A stretch of DNA of 58,335 nt from Nitrosomonas sp. (GTDB lineage: Bacteria > Pseudomonadota > Gammaproteobacteria > Burkholderiales > Nitrosomonadaceae), in assembly GCA_017879645.1 (NCBI GenBank), contig JAAEXZ010000007.1:1-58335 (forward strand). Direction: 5' to 3'. Under the pieces are notes generated by a model. The model was not told where the DNA came from and searched no databases. It saw nothing but the letters and a program-made list of their open reading frames with translations. This document shows positions 38,062 to 49,997 of this stretch, one piece after another; the first letter of the stretch is position 1, and each line of letters opens with the position of its first letter. The position numbers were made by a program, and so were the translations under genes.

Positions 38062-38668
38062 CATACCGGACCAGCTGTGCGTTATTGCGCATATTCATCT
38101 TTTCTAGAATTCTTGAGCGATAGGTGCTAACCGTTTTCACGCTCAGTGACAGCTTGTTGGCAATCGCAGTCAACGATTCACCAGCAACAATCAGCTTGAA
38201 AACATGCAGTTCCCGATCTGAGAAAGTGGTATGTGTCAGCATCCCTGAATCCAGGACTGGATTAAACAGCAACTTTTCAGCAAGCTCGGGATTGACATAT
38301 TTTCCGCCTTTGGCCAAGCGGCGAATAACATTGATCAGCTGATCCGTCGGACTGTCTTTGGTCAAATAACCCGATGCACCCGAACGAATGGCTCGGATGG
38401 CGTACTCCTCTTCGGGGTACATGCTGAGCACCAGTATCCGTGCAGCGGGATGCGCTGACAATACCCTTTTCAGGATATCCAGACCATTCATATCCGGCAA
38501 ATTGATATCCAGCAACAAAACATCCCATTCGGTCTCCCGGGTTTTCTTGAGAATATCCTTGCCATCGATTGCCTCTGCAACAACCTGAATATCATCCGTT
38601 TCACTAAAGATGCGTCTCAGTCCATCGCGAAACAGGGCATGATCATCAGCAACAAGAACTCTAGTCAT
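38036..38668 (-). CDS. NarL-type response regulator
   Basis: A 210-residue regulator with a full receiver (VADDH acidic pocket, phosphoacceptor D54 in LLLDINLPDMNG, K in YLTKDS) and a LuxR-type helix-turn-helix (about 145-205, FSDREL ... LSLSVKTVSTYRSRILEKMN). It overlaps the upstream sensor kinase gene by 8 bp, so the two form a coupled pair. Its receiver is normal, unlike the tandem regulators near 17 kb. Confidence 0.94.
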   Translation of the reverse strand: MTRVLVADDHALFRDGLRRIFSETDDIQVVAEAIDGKDILKKTRETEWDVLLLDINLPDMNGLDILKRVLSAHPAARILVLSMYPEEEYAIRAIRSGASGYLTKDSPTDQLINVIRRLAKGGKYVNPELAEKLLFNPVLDSGMLTHTTFSDRELHVFKLIVAGESLTAIANKLSLSVKTVSTYRSRILEKMNMRNNAQLVRYAIQHRLVE

Positions 38669-40115
38669 TGATGGACTCCTCTACGGTTTCAATCGCTGAT
38701 CGCGGTATTTTAAGTGTTACCACGCTCCCTTGAGATGGAGAACCACAGATTTCCAATTTTCCACCTAACTGCTGTATTCGTTCATTCATTCCGATTATTC
38801 CAAAAGATCCGGGGTCAAGCAATTGCGATTCCGTTATACCAATACCATTATCTCTAATAATGATGGCAAGTCCTGCATCCTCTTCGAAAAGCTCCACTTC
38901 AACCTTTGTTGCATTGGCATGCAAAGTGATATTGATGAAAACTTCCTGGATTATCCTGAAAACATTCGTTTCATAATGTTCGTCCAAAAATGATAAGTGT
39001 GAAACAGAGGATTCCAGCACGCACTTGATGCTTGTTCGTTGTTCAAATTCGCGCACCAGCCATTCGATTGCTCCGCATAACCCCAGATTGTCCAGCACAT
39101 TGGGGCGTAAATTGACCGATACCCTGCGCGCCGTTTCAATGGCTTCCCCCGTTAATCGATATAGGGACATAACCCGCTCATGCAATGGTTCCTTGGTAAT
39201 TTTCTTGGACAACCAGTCCAGATCCATTTTCAATACAGTCAGTGTTCCACCCAGTACGTCATGGATCTCTCTACCTATCCGGGTTCGCTCCTCTTCTCTG
39301 ACATCTTGCAGGTGTGTCGTCAAATGCCGCAAGTTTTCGATCAAACGTTTCCGCTCAGTGACATCCTCGATCATGCACAAGTAGCACATCTCCGTATTAT
39401 CGATCAGTTCGAATGGCACAATAGACATTTCCAGCCAGATCACCGTATGGTCCGAGCGCACAATTCTTTTTATTATCTTGGAATCCGGTACCTGCTGATT
39501 TACGATCTGGCGAATTTCATTTTCATAATCCTGTATATCATCGGAGTGAATGATATCGGACTGATTGATTACTCGTAAGTCTTCGACACTCCTTCTGACT
39601 ATCTCTGCATATTTGGGGTTGACATCGTAGTATCGGCCCGTCTGCAAATTAACTAGCGCTATACCCAGCGGTGCTTTCTCGAAGATGGTCTGAAACCTTT
39701 GTTGCGCCTTTTTATTACTTTCTTCGATTCTCTTTCTTTCAATCGAATAACGGATGACGCGTGCCAAAACACCTTCTGTCAAACTGCCCTTGACCAGATA
39801 ATCCTGGGCACCCGCCTTGATCGCCGTGATCGCCAGCTTTTCGTCGTCACGAAAGGATAAAACTGCGATGGGAATACTTGCAGCATGCTCGCGCAAACGA
39901 TTGATGGTCGTCACTCCATCGCTATCGGGCAAGGTCAGATCCGACAAAATCAGATCAAACGATTGCTGTTTGATCAATTCCAGAGCCGAATTTAATCTTT
40001 CGGTATGTACCAGACTTAACTGATCCTTCATGGCTTGCTGCAAGTCACTCTGAACCAATATCGCATCCGTTTCGTTATCTTCGATCAATAAAATATGAAT
40101 GGGTGGCGCGGTCAT
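38661..40115 (-). CDS. REC-PAS-HisKA_3 sensor kinase (NarX/DesK-type)
   Basis: A 484-residue soluble protein. Residues 5-125 form a receiver with D59 (LILSDLTLPD) and the lysine of LVKGS. A PAS domain occupies about 138-256, and the HisKA_3 dimerisation helix contains H285 (GREIHDVLGG). The HATPase domain occupies about 370-475 (IIRDNGIGI and FGIIGMNERI). An N-terminal receiver on a kinase suggests that it takes a signal from another kinase. It partners with the NarL regulator it overlaps and follows the single-receiver gene by 6 bp. Confidence 0.93.
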   Translation of the reverse strand: MTAPPIHILLIEDNETDAILVQSDLQQAMKDQLSLVHTERLNSALELIKQQSFDLILSDLTLPDSDGVTTINRLREHAASIPIAVLSFRDDEKLAITAIKAGAQDYLVKGSLTEGVLARVIRYSIERKRIEESNKKAQQRFQTIFEKAPLGIALVNLQTGRYYDVNPKYAEIVRRSVEDLRVINQSDIIHSDDIQDYENEIRQIVNQQVPDSKIIKRIVRSDHTVIWLEMSIVPFELIDNTEMCYLCMIEDVTERKRLIENLRHLTTHLQDVREEERTRIGREIHDVLGGTLTVLKMDLDWLSKKITKEPLHERVMSLYRLTGEAIETARRVSVNLRPNVLDNLGLCGAIEWLVREFEQRTSIKCVLESSVSHLSFLDEHYETNVFRIIQEVFINITLHANATKVEVELFEEDAGLAIIIRDNGIGITESQLLDPGSFGIIGMNERIQQLGGKLEICGSPSQGSVVTLKIPRSAIETVEESIND

Positions 40116-40121
40116 GGTTGT

Positions 40122-40568
40122 TCAGGGCTCGTACAGGATTGACGCCGAAAACCAGAAATCCTTGATCGCTTTGGCCGTTTTGATACATTCATCGAAATCG
40201 ACAGATTTTCTGATATAGCCATTGGCATGATTGTTATAGGCCGTCTTAATATCCTCTTTTACTGTCGAAGAGGTATAAATCATGGTGGGTATACTTTTCA
40301 AATTCTTATCTGCTTTGATTTCCGTCAGGACTTCCAGGCCATTTTTGCGTGGCATATTCAAATCCAGCAAAATAATATCGGGGCGTGGCACATCAAGAAA
40401 TTGCCCTTTCTTTCGGAGAAATTCCATGGCAAAAACACCATCTTCAGCCACCTGTATCTCGAAATCTCCTTCACAAAATGCAAAAGCCTCCTTGATTAAT
40501 AATACATCTGTTGGGTTGTCATCAATCATCAGGATCACATTCAAGCGATTATTCTTATTATTGCGCAT
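40122..40568 (-). CDS. Single-domain response regulator (Rcp1-like)
   Basis: A 148-residue receiver without output domain. The acidic pair is MIDDNP, the phosphoacceptor D69 is in ILLDLNMPRKNG, and T/S and K are in YTSSTV and YIRKSV. The LNMPRKNG and DFW near the C-terminus are typical of Rcp1-type regulators that partner phytochrome-like kinases. It sits between two kinase genes with gaps of 6 and 11 bp and is a likely phosphoryl shuttle. Confidence 0.92.
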   Translation of the reverse strand: MRNNKNNRLNVILMIDDNPTDVLLIKEAFAFCEGDFEIQVAEDGVFAMEFLRKKGQFLDVPRPDIILLDLNMPRKNGLEVLTEIKADKNLKSIPTMIYTSSTVKEDIKTAYNNHANGYIRKSVDFDECIKTAKAIKDFWFSASILYEP

Positions 40569-40579
40569 GTCGTAGTCGA

Positions 40580-42178
40580 TTAATTAAGCTTCGGAATTGT
40601 AAAGTAAACAGTAGAGCCTACATTGGGTTGCGATTTGATCCATATACGCCCGCCGTGATGTTCGACCACTTTTTTACAAATCGCCAGTCCAATCCCCGTA
40701 CCGACATACTCTTTGCGACTATGCAACCGCTGGAACACCCTGAAAATCCGCTCCAGATACTGCTCCTCAATGCCTATGCCATTATCCCTGACAGAGAAAA
40801 TCCATTTATCCGAATTTTCCTCGACACTGATACAGATCCTGGGCGGCTGCTCGCGCTGAAATTTAAGCGCATTATTGATCAAGTTGGTAAATAGCTGTAT
40901 GAATTGGAACGGAATGCCTCTGATTACCGGCAATTTCTGGTGCTCAACTTCGGCTTGGCATTCGCCAATGATGACTGACAAATCAGTCAATACGTTGGTC
41001 AACAAGAGCTCACAATCGACATCCACCAATGTTTGGTTTGCATTAACCTGTGCATACGTTAACAAATCATCGATCAGCATCTGCATTCTTTGAGTACCTG
41101 CTACGGCATGTGCAATCAACTCATTGGCACGTGTATCCAGATGATCATCACAATACTTTTTCAATAACTGTACAAAACTATTAATTGCTCGGAGCGGTTC
41201 CTGCAAATCATGCGTCACAACGTAAGCGAATTGTTCGAGTTCATCGTTGGATCTGGCCAATTCCTTGACTTGCATTTCCATCTTTTGTTCCAGTTTTTTA
41301 TAGGCAGTAACATCAGTCCAGATTGACACATATTGCTTTGGCGCTCCAATACCGTCGAGAATGGGAATAACTGTCGCATCCACCCAGTAGAAAGTACCAT
41401 CCTTTGCGCGATTCTTGAATTCACCTTTCCATGTTCTGCCATTTTTCAGGGTATCCCAGAACGTCTGAATGAAGGCACTATCATGAAAACCGGAATTAAT
41501 GATACGAATATTCTGTCCCAGCAATTCTTCTGTGGAAAATTTGGAAATCAGACAGAAACTCTGATTGGCATATTTGATTCTTCCTTCTTGATCGGTAATG
41601 ATCACACTGCCATGTTCATGCACACCCTTTTCAATCATTCCGGTCTGATCGGAAATATCCTGTCCCCCCTCCGCAGACCGTTGTCTTTCAAGCCACAAGC
41701 CCAAATCTTCAGCCACATTTTTTAGCAACACAAAATCATTTTCATCTTCCCATTGAACGGGGCTACTTTCATCGTAGAAGAGACAAACTTGTCCGCAGAT
41801 CGTCCCATTCACCATGACTGGAATGCAAAATTTCTGCTTCGCAGCTTCAGTAAACCTACTGAATTTATAGCATCTATTATAGACTTCGATAAAAGGTAAA
41901 ACGCTATCACTTGAAGACCAGCCCTGTTTCAGCAAATTGACGATATGCTGGCACATTTCCTCTACGGGCTGATCCTTGAGCATCAAACGTGAAATGTCAT
42001 AACACGCCGCTTGTTTGGCGATTTTCTGCTTCATAGTCACTTCATCACGTTTACTTCCCAGACACTGCGCGCTACTCGATGATTTCCTGGGAGCAGTTTT
42101 TCTGTTCAATTTACCCGCATGCACCACCATCGATGGACTCATCCGATTAAGATTATGGGTTCGATTACGCACAGTCAT
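40580..42178 (-). CDS. GAF-PAS sensor histidine kinase (Cph1-like kinase core)
   Basis: A soluble kinase of up to 532 residues. GAF-like domain about 55-165, PAS domain with PAC about 185-295, HisKA with H323 (VTHDLQEPLRAINSFVQLL) and HATPase (NALKFQ, DNGIGI, GTGIGLAICKKVVEHHGG) to the end. The kinase core is of the type found in bacterial phytochromes. The GAF domain lacks an obvious bilin-binding cysteine context, so light sensing is not supported. An alternative ATG at 42034 (residue 49) is possible. First gene of the signalling operon. Confidence 0.9.
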   Translation of the reverse strand: MTVRNRTHNLNRMSPSMVVHAGKLNRKTAPRKSSSSAQCLGSKRDEVTMKQKIAKQAACYDISRLMLKDQPVEEMCQHIVNLLKQGWSSSDSVLPFIEVYNRCYKFSRFTEAAKQKFCIPVMVNGTICGQVCLFYDESSPVQWEDENDFVLLKNVAEDLGLWLERQRSAEGGQDISDQTGMIEKGVHEHGSVIITDQEGRIKYANQSFCLISKFSTEELLGQNIRIINSGFHDSAFIQTFWDTLKNGRTWKGEFKNRAKDGTFYWVDATVIPILDGIGAPKQYVSIWTDVTAYKKLEQKMEMQVKELARSNDELEQFAYVVTHDLQEPLRAINSFVQLLKKYCDDHLDTRANELIAHAVAGTQRMQMLIDDLLTYAQVNANQTLVDVDCELLLTNVLTDLSVIIGECQAEVEHQKLPVIRGIPFQFIQLFTNLINNALKFQREQPPRICISVEENSDKWIFSVRDNGIGIEEQYLERIFRVFQRLHSRKEYVGTGIGLAICKKVVEHHGGRIWIKSQPNVGSTVYFTIPKLN

Positions 42179-42662
42179 ATTGTTAAATTTTTTGTGACGA
42201 CTGCATCAAATTCTCCTCATTCCTGCAAACTCACAAAGTTACAGACACATTTTAGCAAAGGGTCCAATAGTATCTATCCATCAGATTAAAAACTATAGGA
42301 AATTTCTTACTATCTCATTGAATAGAAAAAGAACCATGAATTTCGTTAACCGTTTGCCCTGAGATTGGGCTATCGCCTACTTATTGTGCTCAAACCGAAT
42401 CTTGAATGGTTTAGAAATTGCATATCTAATTGGGAATGGCTTTCAGACAAGATTTCCTGTCATTAAAACATATAATGCGATTGTCAATTTGATCCGCATC
42501 AGAAATATAAATCAAAGTTTCATCAGTCAATTAAAATTGAGAGAATATTCTTACATTCAATATTCATAATTGACTAATTAATAATGAGAACCCCCCTACA
42601 CAACATATTTAATTGCAAACCGTTATTGCAACGATACTCCATCAGAACATCAAAGGAATGGC
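42179..42662. other. Divergent promoter region between kinase and chemoreceptor
   Basis: These 484 bp are strongly AT-rich with no supported gene. TTGCAA occurs twice close together near 42612-42633, just before the chemoreceptor. A 61-residue frame at 42384-42569 has no family features. Confidence 0.5.
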
Positions 42663-44291
42663 ATGAAAATAAATCTTCCTGTCACGGATAATGAATACAT
42701 TATCAAAGAAAACAGGTTATTAGTCTCCACCACCGATACCAAAGGCAGGATCACTCATGTCAACCAGGCCTTCATCGAAGCAAGTGGTTTCTCCGAAGTA
42801 GAGTTACTCGGTAAAGCACACAATATCATCCGTCACCCTGACATGCCTCCTGAAGCATTTGCTGACTTATGGAATACGTTAAAAAAAGGTCAACCCTGGA
42901 CAGGGCTGGTCAAAAACAGACGCAAGAATGGCGATTTTTATTGGGTCAATGCCAACGCCATACCCTTGCGGGAGAATGGAAAAGTCACTGGATACTTATC
43001 CGTACGCATCAAACCCTCACGCGATAGCATCGAAAAAGTCAGTCCCATTTACAAAAAATTCTCGGAAGGCAAAGCCGGCGACCTGAAAATTGAGTGCGGG
43101 CAAGTCATCAGAACAGATTTTGTCGGTAAACTCAGGACCCTACTGAATCTCACCATTGGCAAACGCATTGCTTTATGCATGACTATTCCAGCGTTATGTC
43201 TGCTCCTTGTAGGTGGCTTGAGCTGGTGGCATCTGTCCCAATTACCAGACTTCCGCACTCTAAGTAAGATTATTGCCGGTATGACATTGGCGAGTGCATC
43301 ACTCATGCTGTATTTTGCTTTCAATATGTCAAGAAATATCTTGTCACCGCTAAAGCAAATGATCGATATTGCCAACACACTTGCCACTGGTGACTTGACC
43401 CATCAAATCGAAACAAGTCGCAAGGATGAGTTTGGACAACTATCGAAGTCGATCAGTCAAATGAGCATCAATTTAAGAGCAACCGTACACGATATCCAGA
43501 GAAATGCAACCACAGTCCGCCGAGCCACATCCGAGATTTCCACGGGCAATCTGAATCTATCCCGCAGAACGGAACATCAGGCGTCGTCGCTGGCAAAAAC
43601 GGCATCGCGTATGGAAGCACTTACTGCAACCGTGCGACAAAACACCGACAACTCCATGAATGCCAACCGGCTTTCACAATCTGCGAGTGAAATCACTGCA
43701 AAAGGCGGCATCATGATGAAAGATGTGATTGCGACCATGTCGTCGATCAGTGAAAGCTCCAGCCGGATCGCACATATCATCAATGTCATCGACGGTATCG
43801 CATTTCAAACCAGTATCCTGGCGCTGAATGCAGCAGTTGAAGCCGCACGTGCGGGAGAACAGGGGAGAGGATTTGCCGTGGTGGCTACCGAAGTTCGTAA
43901 TCTGGCACAACGCAGCGCCAAGTCAGCTAAAGAAATTAAAACACTGATCGAGGATTCGGTCCACAAGGTAGACGAAGGTGCCACACTGGTCAATGGTGCG
44001 GGTCGAACCATGGATGAAATAGTCAGTTCAATCCAGCAAGTCACCGAAATCATGTCCGACATTACCACTACATCGAAGGAACAAAGCATCGGTATCGAGC
44101 AGATGCATCAAGCCATTTCGCAAATGGAGAAAGTGACACAGCAAAATGCCACGCTGGTCGAAGAGGCCTCCACGGCAACCTCTTCATTGCAGCAACAGGC
44201 CAATGAACTAGTCAATGCAGTCTCGATATTCAATGTTATCGATCATAGCCCTATCGCCCAAGAAACACTTCCTCGAGATCCTGCGACCTGA
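42663..44291 (+). CDS. Aer-like methyl-accepting chemotaxis protein
   Basis: A 542-residue receptor with a cytoplasmic PAS domain (about 15-125, [16 protein letters not shown] as in Aer). Two transmembrane helices (about 168-188 and 203-221) have only a very short external loop. A HAMP domain follows (about 222-275), then a signalling domain with the hairpin tip [21 protein letters not shown]. This is the aerotaxis/energy-taxis type, which senses redox through a PAS cofactor. No CheA/CheW genes are nearby. A ribosome site AAAGGAA precedes the ATG. Confidence 0.94.
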   Translation: MKINLPVTDNEYIIKENRLLVSTTDTKGRITHVNQAFIEASGFSEVELLGKAHNIIRHPDMPPEAFADLWNTLKKGQPWTGLVKNRRKNGDFYWVNANAIPLRENGKVTGYLSVRIKPSRDSIEKVSPIYKKFSEGKAGDLKIECGQVIRTDFVGKLRTLLNLTIGKRIALCMTIPALCLLLVGGLSWWHLSQLPDFRTLSKIIAGMTLASASLMLYFAFNMSRNILSPLKQMIDIANTLATGDLTHQIETSRKDEFGQLSKSISQMSINLRATVHDIQRNATTVRRATSEISTGNLNLSRRTEHQASSLAKTASRMEALTATVRQNTDNSMNANRLSQSASEITAKGGIMMKDVIATMSSISESSSRIAHIINVIDGIAFQTSILALNAAVEAARAGEQGRGFAVVATEVRNLAQRSAKSAKEIKTLIEDSVHKVDEGATLVNGAGRTMDEIVSSIQQVTEIMSDITTTSKEQSIGIEQMHQAISQMEKVTQQNATLVEEASTATSSLQQQANELVNAVSIFNVIDHSPIAQETLPRDPAT

Positions 44292-44409
44292 TCCCATTAT
44301 TGAGTCCTGCCACGAATCGGTACTGGATTTTACCCCACGTGGCAATTCATCTCGTACCTTACTGTTACTGAGGTGTATTACCCCAAAATTTCAAAGTGTG
44401 ATGATCATC

Positions 44410-45519
44410 TCACTCAGAAAAAAACTCTCGTGCTTTGTCCATCCATGATTTTGCCCGTGGACTGTGCCTGGGTCCATCCTTGAGGCTGATGTCCTCGAGC
44501 TCCTCAAGCAATTCCTTTTGTCGTGCTGTCAGTTTGACTGGCGTTTCCACTACGACATGACAAAGTAAATCGCCTTTATCATGACTGCGCACACCTTTAA
44601 TCCCTTTGCTGCGTAGCCTGAAAACCTTTCCTGTCTGCGTTTCTGCAGGAATCTTGATCTTGGCATGCCCTTCCAATGTCGGCACTTCAATTTCCCCACC
44701 CAGTGCGGCTACGGTGAAACTGATCGGAATCTCACAATGCAGGTGATCTCCTTCCCGACGAAACACGGAATGCGCCGCCAGATGAACGACGACATACAGA
44801 TCTCCGGGTGGTCCCCCATTTAATCCGGCTTCTCCCTCACCCGATACCCGGATACGATCGCCATCATCCACTCCCATCGGAATTTTCACATTCAGGGTCT
44901 TGTGCTGTTTAACCAGCCCCACACCATGACAGGTTGAGCAGGGATGGGCTATCACCTTGCCGCTGCCCTGACATTTTGGACAGGTCTGCTGAATGGAAAA
45001 GAAACCCTGCTGCATCCTAACCTGTCCATGACCATTACACGTTGTACAGGTTTTGGGAGAAGTACCCGGCTTTGCTCCGTCACCATGACAGGTTTCACAT
45101 TTCTCCATGGTTGGAATACGTATCTTGGTTTCCGTACCATGTGCCGCCTGTTCCAGAGTAATCTCCAGGTTATAGCGCAAGTCGGCTCCCCGATGCATAT
45201 TGGAGCGTGAATTCCTGGAGCCAAAAATATCTCCAAAAATGTCGCTGAACGCATCACTGAATCCTTGTGCTCCCCCTCCGCCTGCTGCACTGGCATTGAC
45301 ACCGGCATGTCCGAACTGATCATAGGCTGCCCGCTTGCTGCTATCCGTCAATACTTCGTAAGCTTCCTTGGCTTCCTTGAACATTTCCTCCGATTTGACG
45401 TCGCCAGCATTGCGGTCCGGATGATATTTCATCGCCAGTTTGCGATAGGCCTTCTTTATTGCAGCCTCATCGGCGTCCCGGGCCACACCGAGCACTTGAT
45501 AGTAATCGCGCTTACTCAT
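44410..45519 (-). CDS. dnaJ: Chaperone protein DnaJ
   Basis: The 369-residue co-chaperone has the J domain with YHPDRN (HPD motif), a Gly-rich linker (AAGGGGAQG) and four zinc-binding repeats ([32 protein letters not shown]). The C-terminal substrate-binding domains follow. It stimulates DnaK ATPase and delivers substrates. It is the last of grpE-dnaK-dnaJ on this strand, separated from dnaK by 133 bp with a large hairpin. Confidence 0.98.
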   Translation of the reverse strand: MSKRDYYQVLGVARDADEAAIKKAYRKLAMKYHPDRNAGDVKSEEMFKEAKEAYEVLTDSSKRAAYDQFGHAGVNASAAGGGGAQGFSDAFSDIFGDIFGSRNSRSNMHRGADLRYNLEITLEQAAHGTETKIRIPTMEKCETCHGDGAKPGTSPKTCTTCNGHGQVRMQQGFFSIQQTCPKCQGSGKVIAHPCSTCHGVGLVKQHKTLNVKIPMGVDDGDRIRVSGEGEAGLNGGPPGDLYVVVHLAAHSVFRREGDHLHCEIPISFTVAALGGEIEVPTLEGHAKIKIPAETQTGKVFRLRSKGIKGVRSHDKGDLLCHVVVETPVKLTARQKELLEELEDISLKDGPRHSPRAKSWMDKAREFFSE

Positions 45520-45583
45520 GTTTTTTCTCTGCTTCAGTTAAATTGTACTGTTGATAATGTGAACATTCTGGTTATAAATACCA

Positions 45584-45636
45584 AAACGCAGAGTACGCCC
45601 GAGGATTATCATCCTCATTTATGCGTCTCTGCGTTT
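45584..45636 (-). terminator. Compound hairpin between dnaK and dnaJ
   Basis: Outer arms AAACGCAGAG / CTCTGCGTTT (10 bp), then ACGC / GCGT, an internal loop, and an inner GAGGAT / ATCCTC stem with a TATC loop. It starts 17 bp beyond the dnaK stop. It has no T-tract, so partial termination or 3' end protection of dnaK mRNA is likelier than full termination. Confidence 0.55.
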
Positions 45637-45652
45637 ATAGACCTGTCGATAC

Positions 45653-47596
45653 TTATTTCTTGTTTTTCACTTCTTCAAATTCTGCATCGACCACTTCCCC
45701 TTCAACGGGTTTTTCTGCCTGATGCGAAGCCGTTGATCCCGGTCCGGGCTGTGCTTGCTGACCGCCTTCTTGTGCATCCTTCTGCTGATACATCTTTTCG
45801 GCAAGCTTATGCGCAGCTTCAGTCAAGGCTTGCGTCTTGGCATCAATATCTTCTTTCTTGTCTGTCTTGAGAACATCTTCAGCATCTTTCAATGCTGCCT
45901 CTATTTTCGACTTTTCAGCCCCATCCAGCTGATCGCCATATTCTTTCAGCGATTTTTTGACTGAGTGAATCATGGCATCACATTGATTCCGACTCGAAAT
46001 AAGCTCCAGCGATTTATGATCTTCTTCGGCATGCGCTTCAGCATCCTTGACCATACGATCGATCTCTTCGTCAGACAACCCCGAACTGGCTTGAATCTTG
46101 ATCTTGTTTTCCTTGCCCGTCGCCTTATCCTTGGCAGAAACATGCAAGATACCATTGGCATCGATATCGAATGTCACTTCGATTTGCGGCATGCCGCGCG
46201 GTGCAGGCGGAATATCCGTCAGATTGAACTGACCCAGGCTTTTGTTACCCGATGCCATTTCTCGCTCACCCTGCAATACATGAATAGTCACCGCCGTCTG
46301 ACTATCGTCGGCTGTTGAAAATACCTGCTGCGCCTTGGTAGGGATCGTGGTATTTTTCTGGATCAACTTGGTCATCACCCCACCCAGCGTTTCGATACCC
46401 AGTGACAACGGTGTCACATCAAGCAACAGCACATCTTTGACATCGCCCTGCAAAACCCCACCCTGAATGGCCGCACCGACAGCAACCGCTTCATCCGGAT
46501 TGACATCCTTGCGCGGCTCCTTGCCAAAAATCTCTTTTACTTTTTCCTGCACCTTGGGCATACGCGTCTGGCCACCGACCAGAATCACGTCATCGATATC
46601 CGAAGCTGTTAAACCGGCATCCTTGATCGCAGTTCTGCAAGGTCCAGCGGTGCGCTCGATCAGGTCCTCGACTAGGCTTTCCAGCTTGGCCCGTGTAATC
46701 TTCACAGCCAGGTGCTTGGGTCCCGACGCATCTGCCGTGATATAAGGCAAATTGACTTCGGTCTGCTGGCTGGACGACAACTCGATTTTTGTTTTCTCGG
46801 CAGCATCTTTCAAACGTTGCAAAGCCAGCATGTCCTTTTTCAGATCGATGCCCGTTTCTTTCTTGAATTCATCAACCAGATATTCGATAACGCGCGAATC
46901 AAAATCCTCACCCCCAAGGAAAGTGTCTCCATTGGTGGCCAGCACTTCGAATTGGTGTTCGCCCTCGACTTCGGCAATCTCAATGATCGAAATATCGAAC
47001 GTACCACCACCCAGGTCATAGACGGCAATCTTGCGGTCGCCCTCTTTTTTATCCAGACCAAAAGCCAATGCAGCGGCTGTGGGTTCATTGATGATCCGCT
47101 TCACTTCCAGACCGGCAATCCGACCCGCATCCTTGGTGGCCTGACGCTGCGAATCGTTAAAGTACGCCGGCACAGTAATGACAGCCTCTGATATGGTTTC
47201 ACCCAGATAATCCTCGGCCGTCTTTTTCATTTTCATCAATACCTGAGCCGATACTTCTGGCGGAGCAATTTTTTTGCCACGCACTTCCACCCATGCGTCA
47301 TTGTTGTCTGCCTTGACGATACCGTAAGGAACCATTTTGATATCCCGCTGCACCATATCTTCATCGAATCGACGTCCGATCAGCCGTTTGACTGCAAACA
47401 GGGTGTTTTGGGGATTGGTAATAGCCTGACGTTTAGCCGAAGCGCCGACCAGAATTTCATTATCCTCGGTATAAGCCACGATGGAAGGCGTTGTGCGCGT
47501 ACCCTCCGAGTTTTCCACGACTTTTGGATTGCCGCTTTCCATAACGGCGATACAGGAATTGGTCGTACCCAGATCGATACCGATAATTTTTGCCAT
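45653..47596 (-). CDS. dnaK: Chaperone protein DnaK (Hsp70)
   Basis: A 647-residue Hsp70 with the ATPase motifs [23 protein letters not shown] and VGGQTRMP, the interdomain linker [12 protein letters not shown], and a substrate-binding domain with a helical lid. The C-terminus ends [16 protein letters not shown], close to the EEVKDKK tail of enteric DnaK. It lies 64 bp after grpE, and a sigma32-like promoter precedes it. Confidence 0.99.
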   Translation of the reverse strand: MAKIIGIDLGTTNSCIAVMESGNPKVVENSEGTRTTPSIVAYTEDNEILVGASAKRQAITNPQNTLFAVKRLIGRRFDEDMVQRDIKMVPYGIVKADNNDAWVEVRGKKIAPPEVSAQVLMKMKKTAEDYLGETISEAVITVPAYFNDSQRQATKDAGRIAGLEVKRIINEPTAAALAFGLDKKEGDRKIAVYDLGGGTFDISIIEIAEVEGEHQFEVLATNGDTFLGGEDFDSRVIEYLVDEFKKETGIDLKKDMLALQRLKDAAEKTKIELSSSQQTEVNLPYITADASGPKHLAVKITRAKLESLVEDLIERTAGPCRTAIKDAGLTASDIDDVILVGGQTRMPKVQEKVKEIFGKEPRKDVNPDEAVAVGAAIQGGVLQGDVKDVLLLDVTPLSLGIETLGGVMTKLIQKNTTIPTKAQQVFSTADDSQTAVTIHVLQGEREMASGNKSLGQFNLTDIPPAPRGMPQIEVTFDIDANGILHVSAKDKATGKENKIKIQASSGLSDEEIDRMVKDAEAHAEEDHKSLELISSRNQCDAMIHSVKKSLKEYGDQLDGAEKSKIEAALKDAEDVLKTDKKEDIDAKTQALTEAAHKLAEKMYQQKDAQEGGQQAQPGPGSTASHQAEKPVEGEVVDAEFEEVKNKK

Positions 47597-47636
47597 GTTT
47601 TGATCCTTTTAAAGTGTAATTCTATTCAATGTGCAG

Positions 47637-47665
47637 ATAATGGGGTTAAGCAGAAAAAAATCAAG
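47637..47665 (-). promoter_or_regulatory. Sigma32-type heat-shock promoter of dnaK
   Basis: On the minus strand, CTTGAT (47665-47660), a spacer of about 14 bp and CCCCATTAT (47645-47637) match the sigma32 consensus (CTTGAA, CCCCATNT). The -35 element contains the grpE stop codon. dnaK can thus be induced separately from grpE. Confidence 0.75.
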
Positions 47666-48257
47666 TGCCTTGGGCTTTAGAAACCGAAACTAGAGCAGGT
47701 CGCATGATCCGGTCATGCAATTTATAGCCTTTTTGCATGACCTGTACCACGGTATTGGGTGCAAGATCGGAATCCACCGTACACATGGCCTGATGCTGAT
47801 GTGGATCGAATTTTTCTCCCTTGGGATCGATCATCGTGATTCCGAATTTTTCAAATGCACTGATCAGCTGCTTTTGCGTTAATTCCACACCACTCTTGTA
47901 GTTCTCAAGGCTTGCATTCTCGACCGCTAATGCCGCATCCAGACTATCCATGACCGTCAACAAGGCAGTGGAAAAATTTTCAATGGCAAATTTATGTGCA
48001 TTAGCCACATCGAGTTGAGCACGCTTACGGATATTATCCGCTTCTGCTTTGGCACGCATCCACGCATCATGATGCTCGGCTGCTTTTATCTCGGCTTCCT
48101 TGAGCAGATACTCCAGATTGGGCTGCGAATCAGATTCGGTATGGGTTTGAATGGTACTATCGCTGGATATGCCAGCTACCTTGGCATCGCCTTGCACCGC
48201 TTCTTTGTCGATTGTCTGGTTAGCTGACTGTGGCTGGGGATTTTCTGGTTTTTGCAT
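47661..48257 (-). CDS. grpE: Nucleotide exchange factor GrpE
   Basis: A 198-residue protein with a disordered N-terminal 45 residues, a long helix (LLKEAEIKAAEHHDAWMRAKAEADNIRKRAQ) and the GrpE beta domain with DPKGEKFDPHQHQAMC and the family signature VVQVMQKGYKLHDRIMRPALVSVSK. It releases ADP from DnaK. The ribosome site AGGAGGA is strong. First gene of the grpE-dnaK-dnaJ group. Confidence 0.98.
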   Translation of the reverse strand: MQKPENPQPQSANQTIDKEAVQGDAKVAGISSDSTIQTHTESDSQPNLEYLLKEAEIKAAEHHDAWMRAKAEADNIRKRAQLDVANAHKFAIENFSTALLTVMDSLDAALAVENASLENYKSGVELTQKQLISAFEKFGITMIDPKGEKFDPHQHQAMCTVDSDLAPNTVVQVMQKGYKLHDRIMRPALVSVSKAQGT

Positions 48258-48284
48258 CGTTCCTCCTGATAATTATTGGGACGA

Positions 48285-48312
48285 CAATTGGGACGAGTAG
48301 GCAAATTTCAAG
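48285..48312 (-). promoter_or_regulatory. Sigma32-type promoter of grpE
   Basis: On the minus strand CTTGAAA (48312-48306) is followed after about 13 bp by CCCAATTG (near 48292-48285). The -35 is a perfect match and the -10 is approximate to the heat-shock consensus. It lies about 30-55 bp before the grpE ATG. Confidence 0.65.
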
Positions 48313-48398
48313 CCCCTCATCCTCAAAAATGCAATCACCGCAACCAAGTCATTAATTAGAAACAAGAATAAATTCAATAATGGTAACAAGCAATCAAT

Positions 48399-49799
<1,401 letters not shown>

Positions 49800-49997
49800 C
49801 TATTTTACCATGGGAATTCTGCTGCGCATGGTGTGAGGGGTTTCGTTTTCTGCGGCCAAAGTCTTTCCGTGCTTTCCAGACTTTGCGCCTTACATTAAAT
49901 CCTGATTAGAATAGATCGTAATTTTGTGCCATCCCGTAAGACAGAAATATATAACTTGAACCTCCCCTTCTTAGTAACCCAATAATATCAATAAATC

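Noticed and set aside
40580-42178. Bacteriophytochrome call for the GAF-PAS kinase
   Set aside because: The kinase core is similar, but there is no PAS-GAF-PHY order and no evident bilin-binding cysteine, so light sensing is not claimed.
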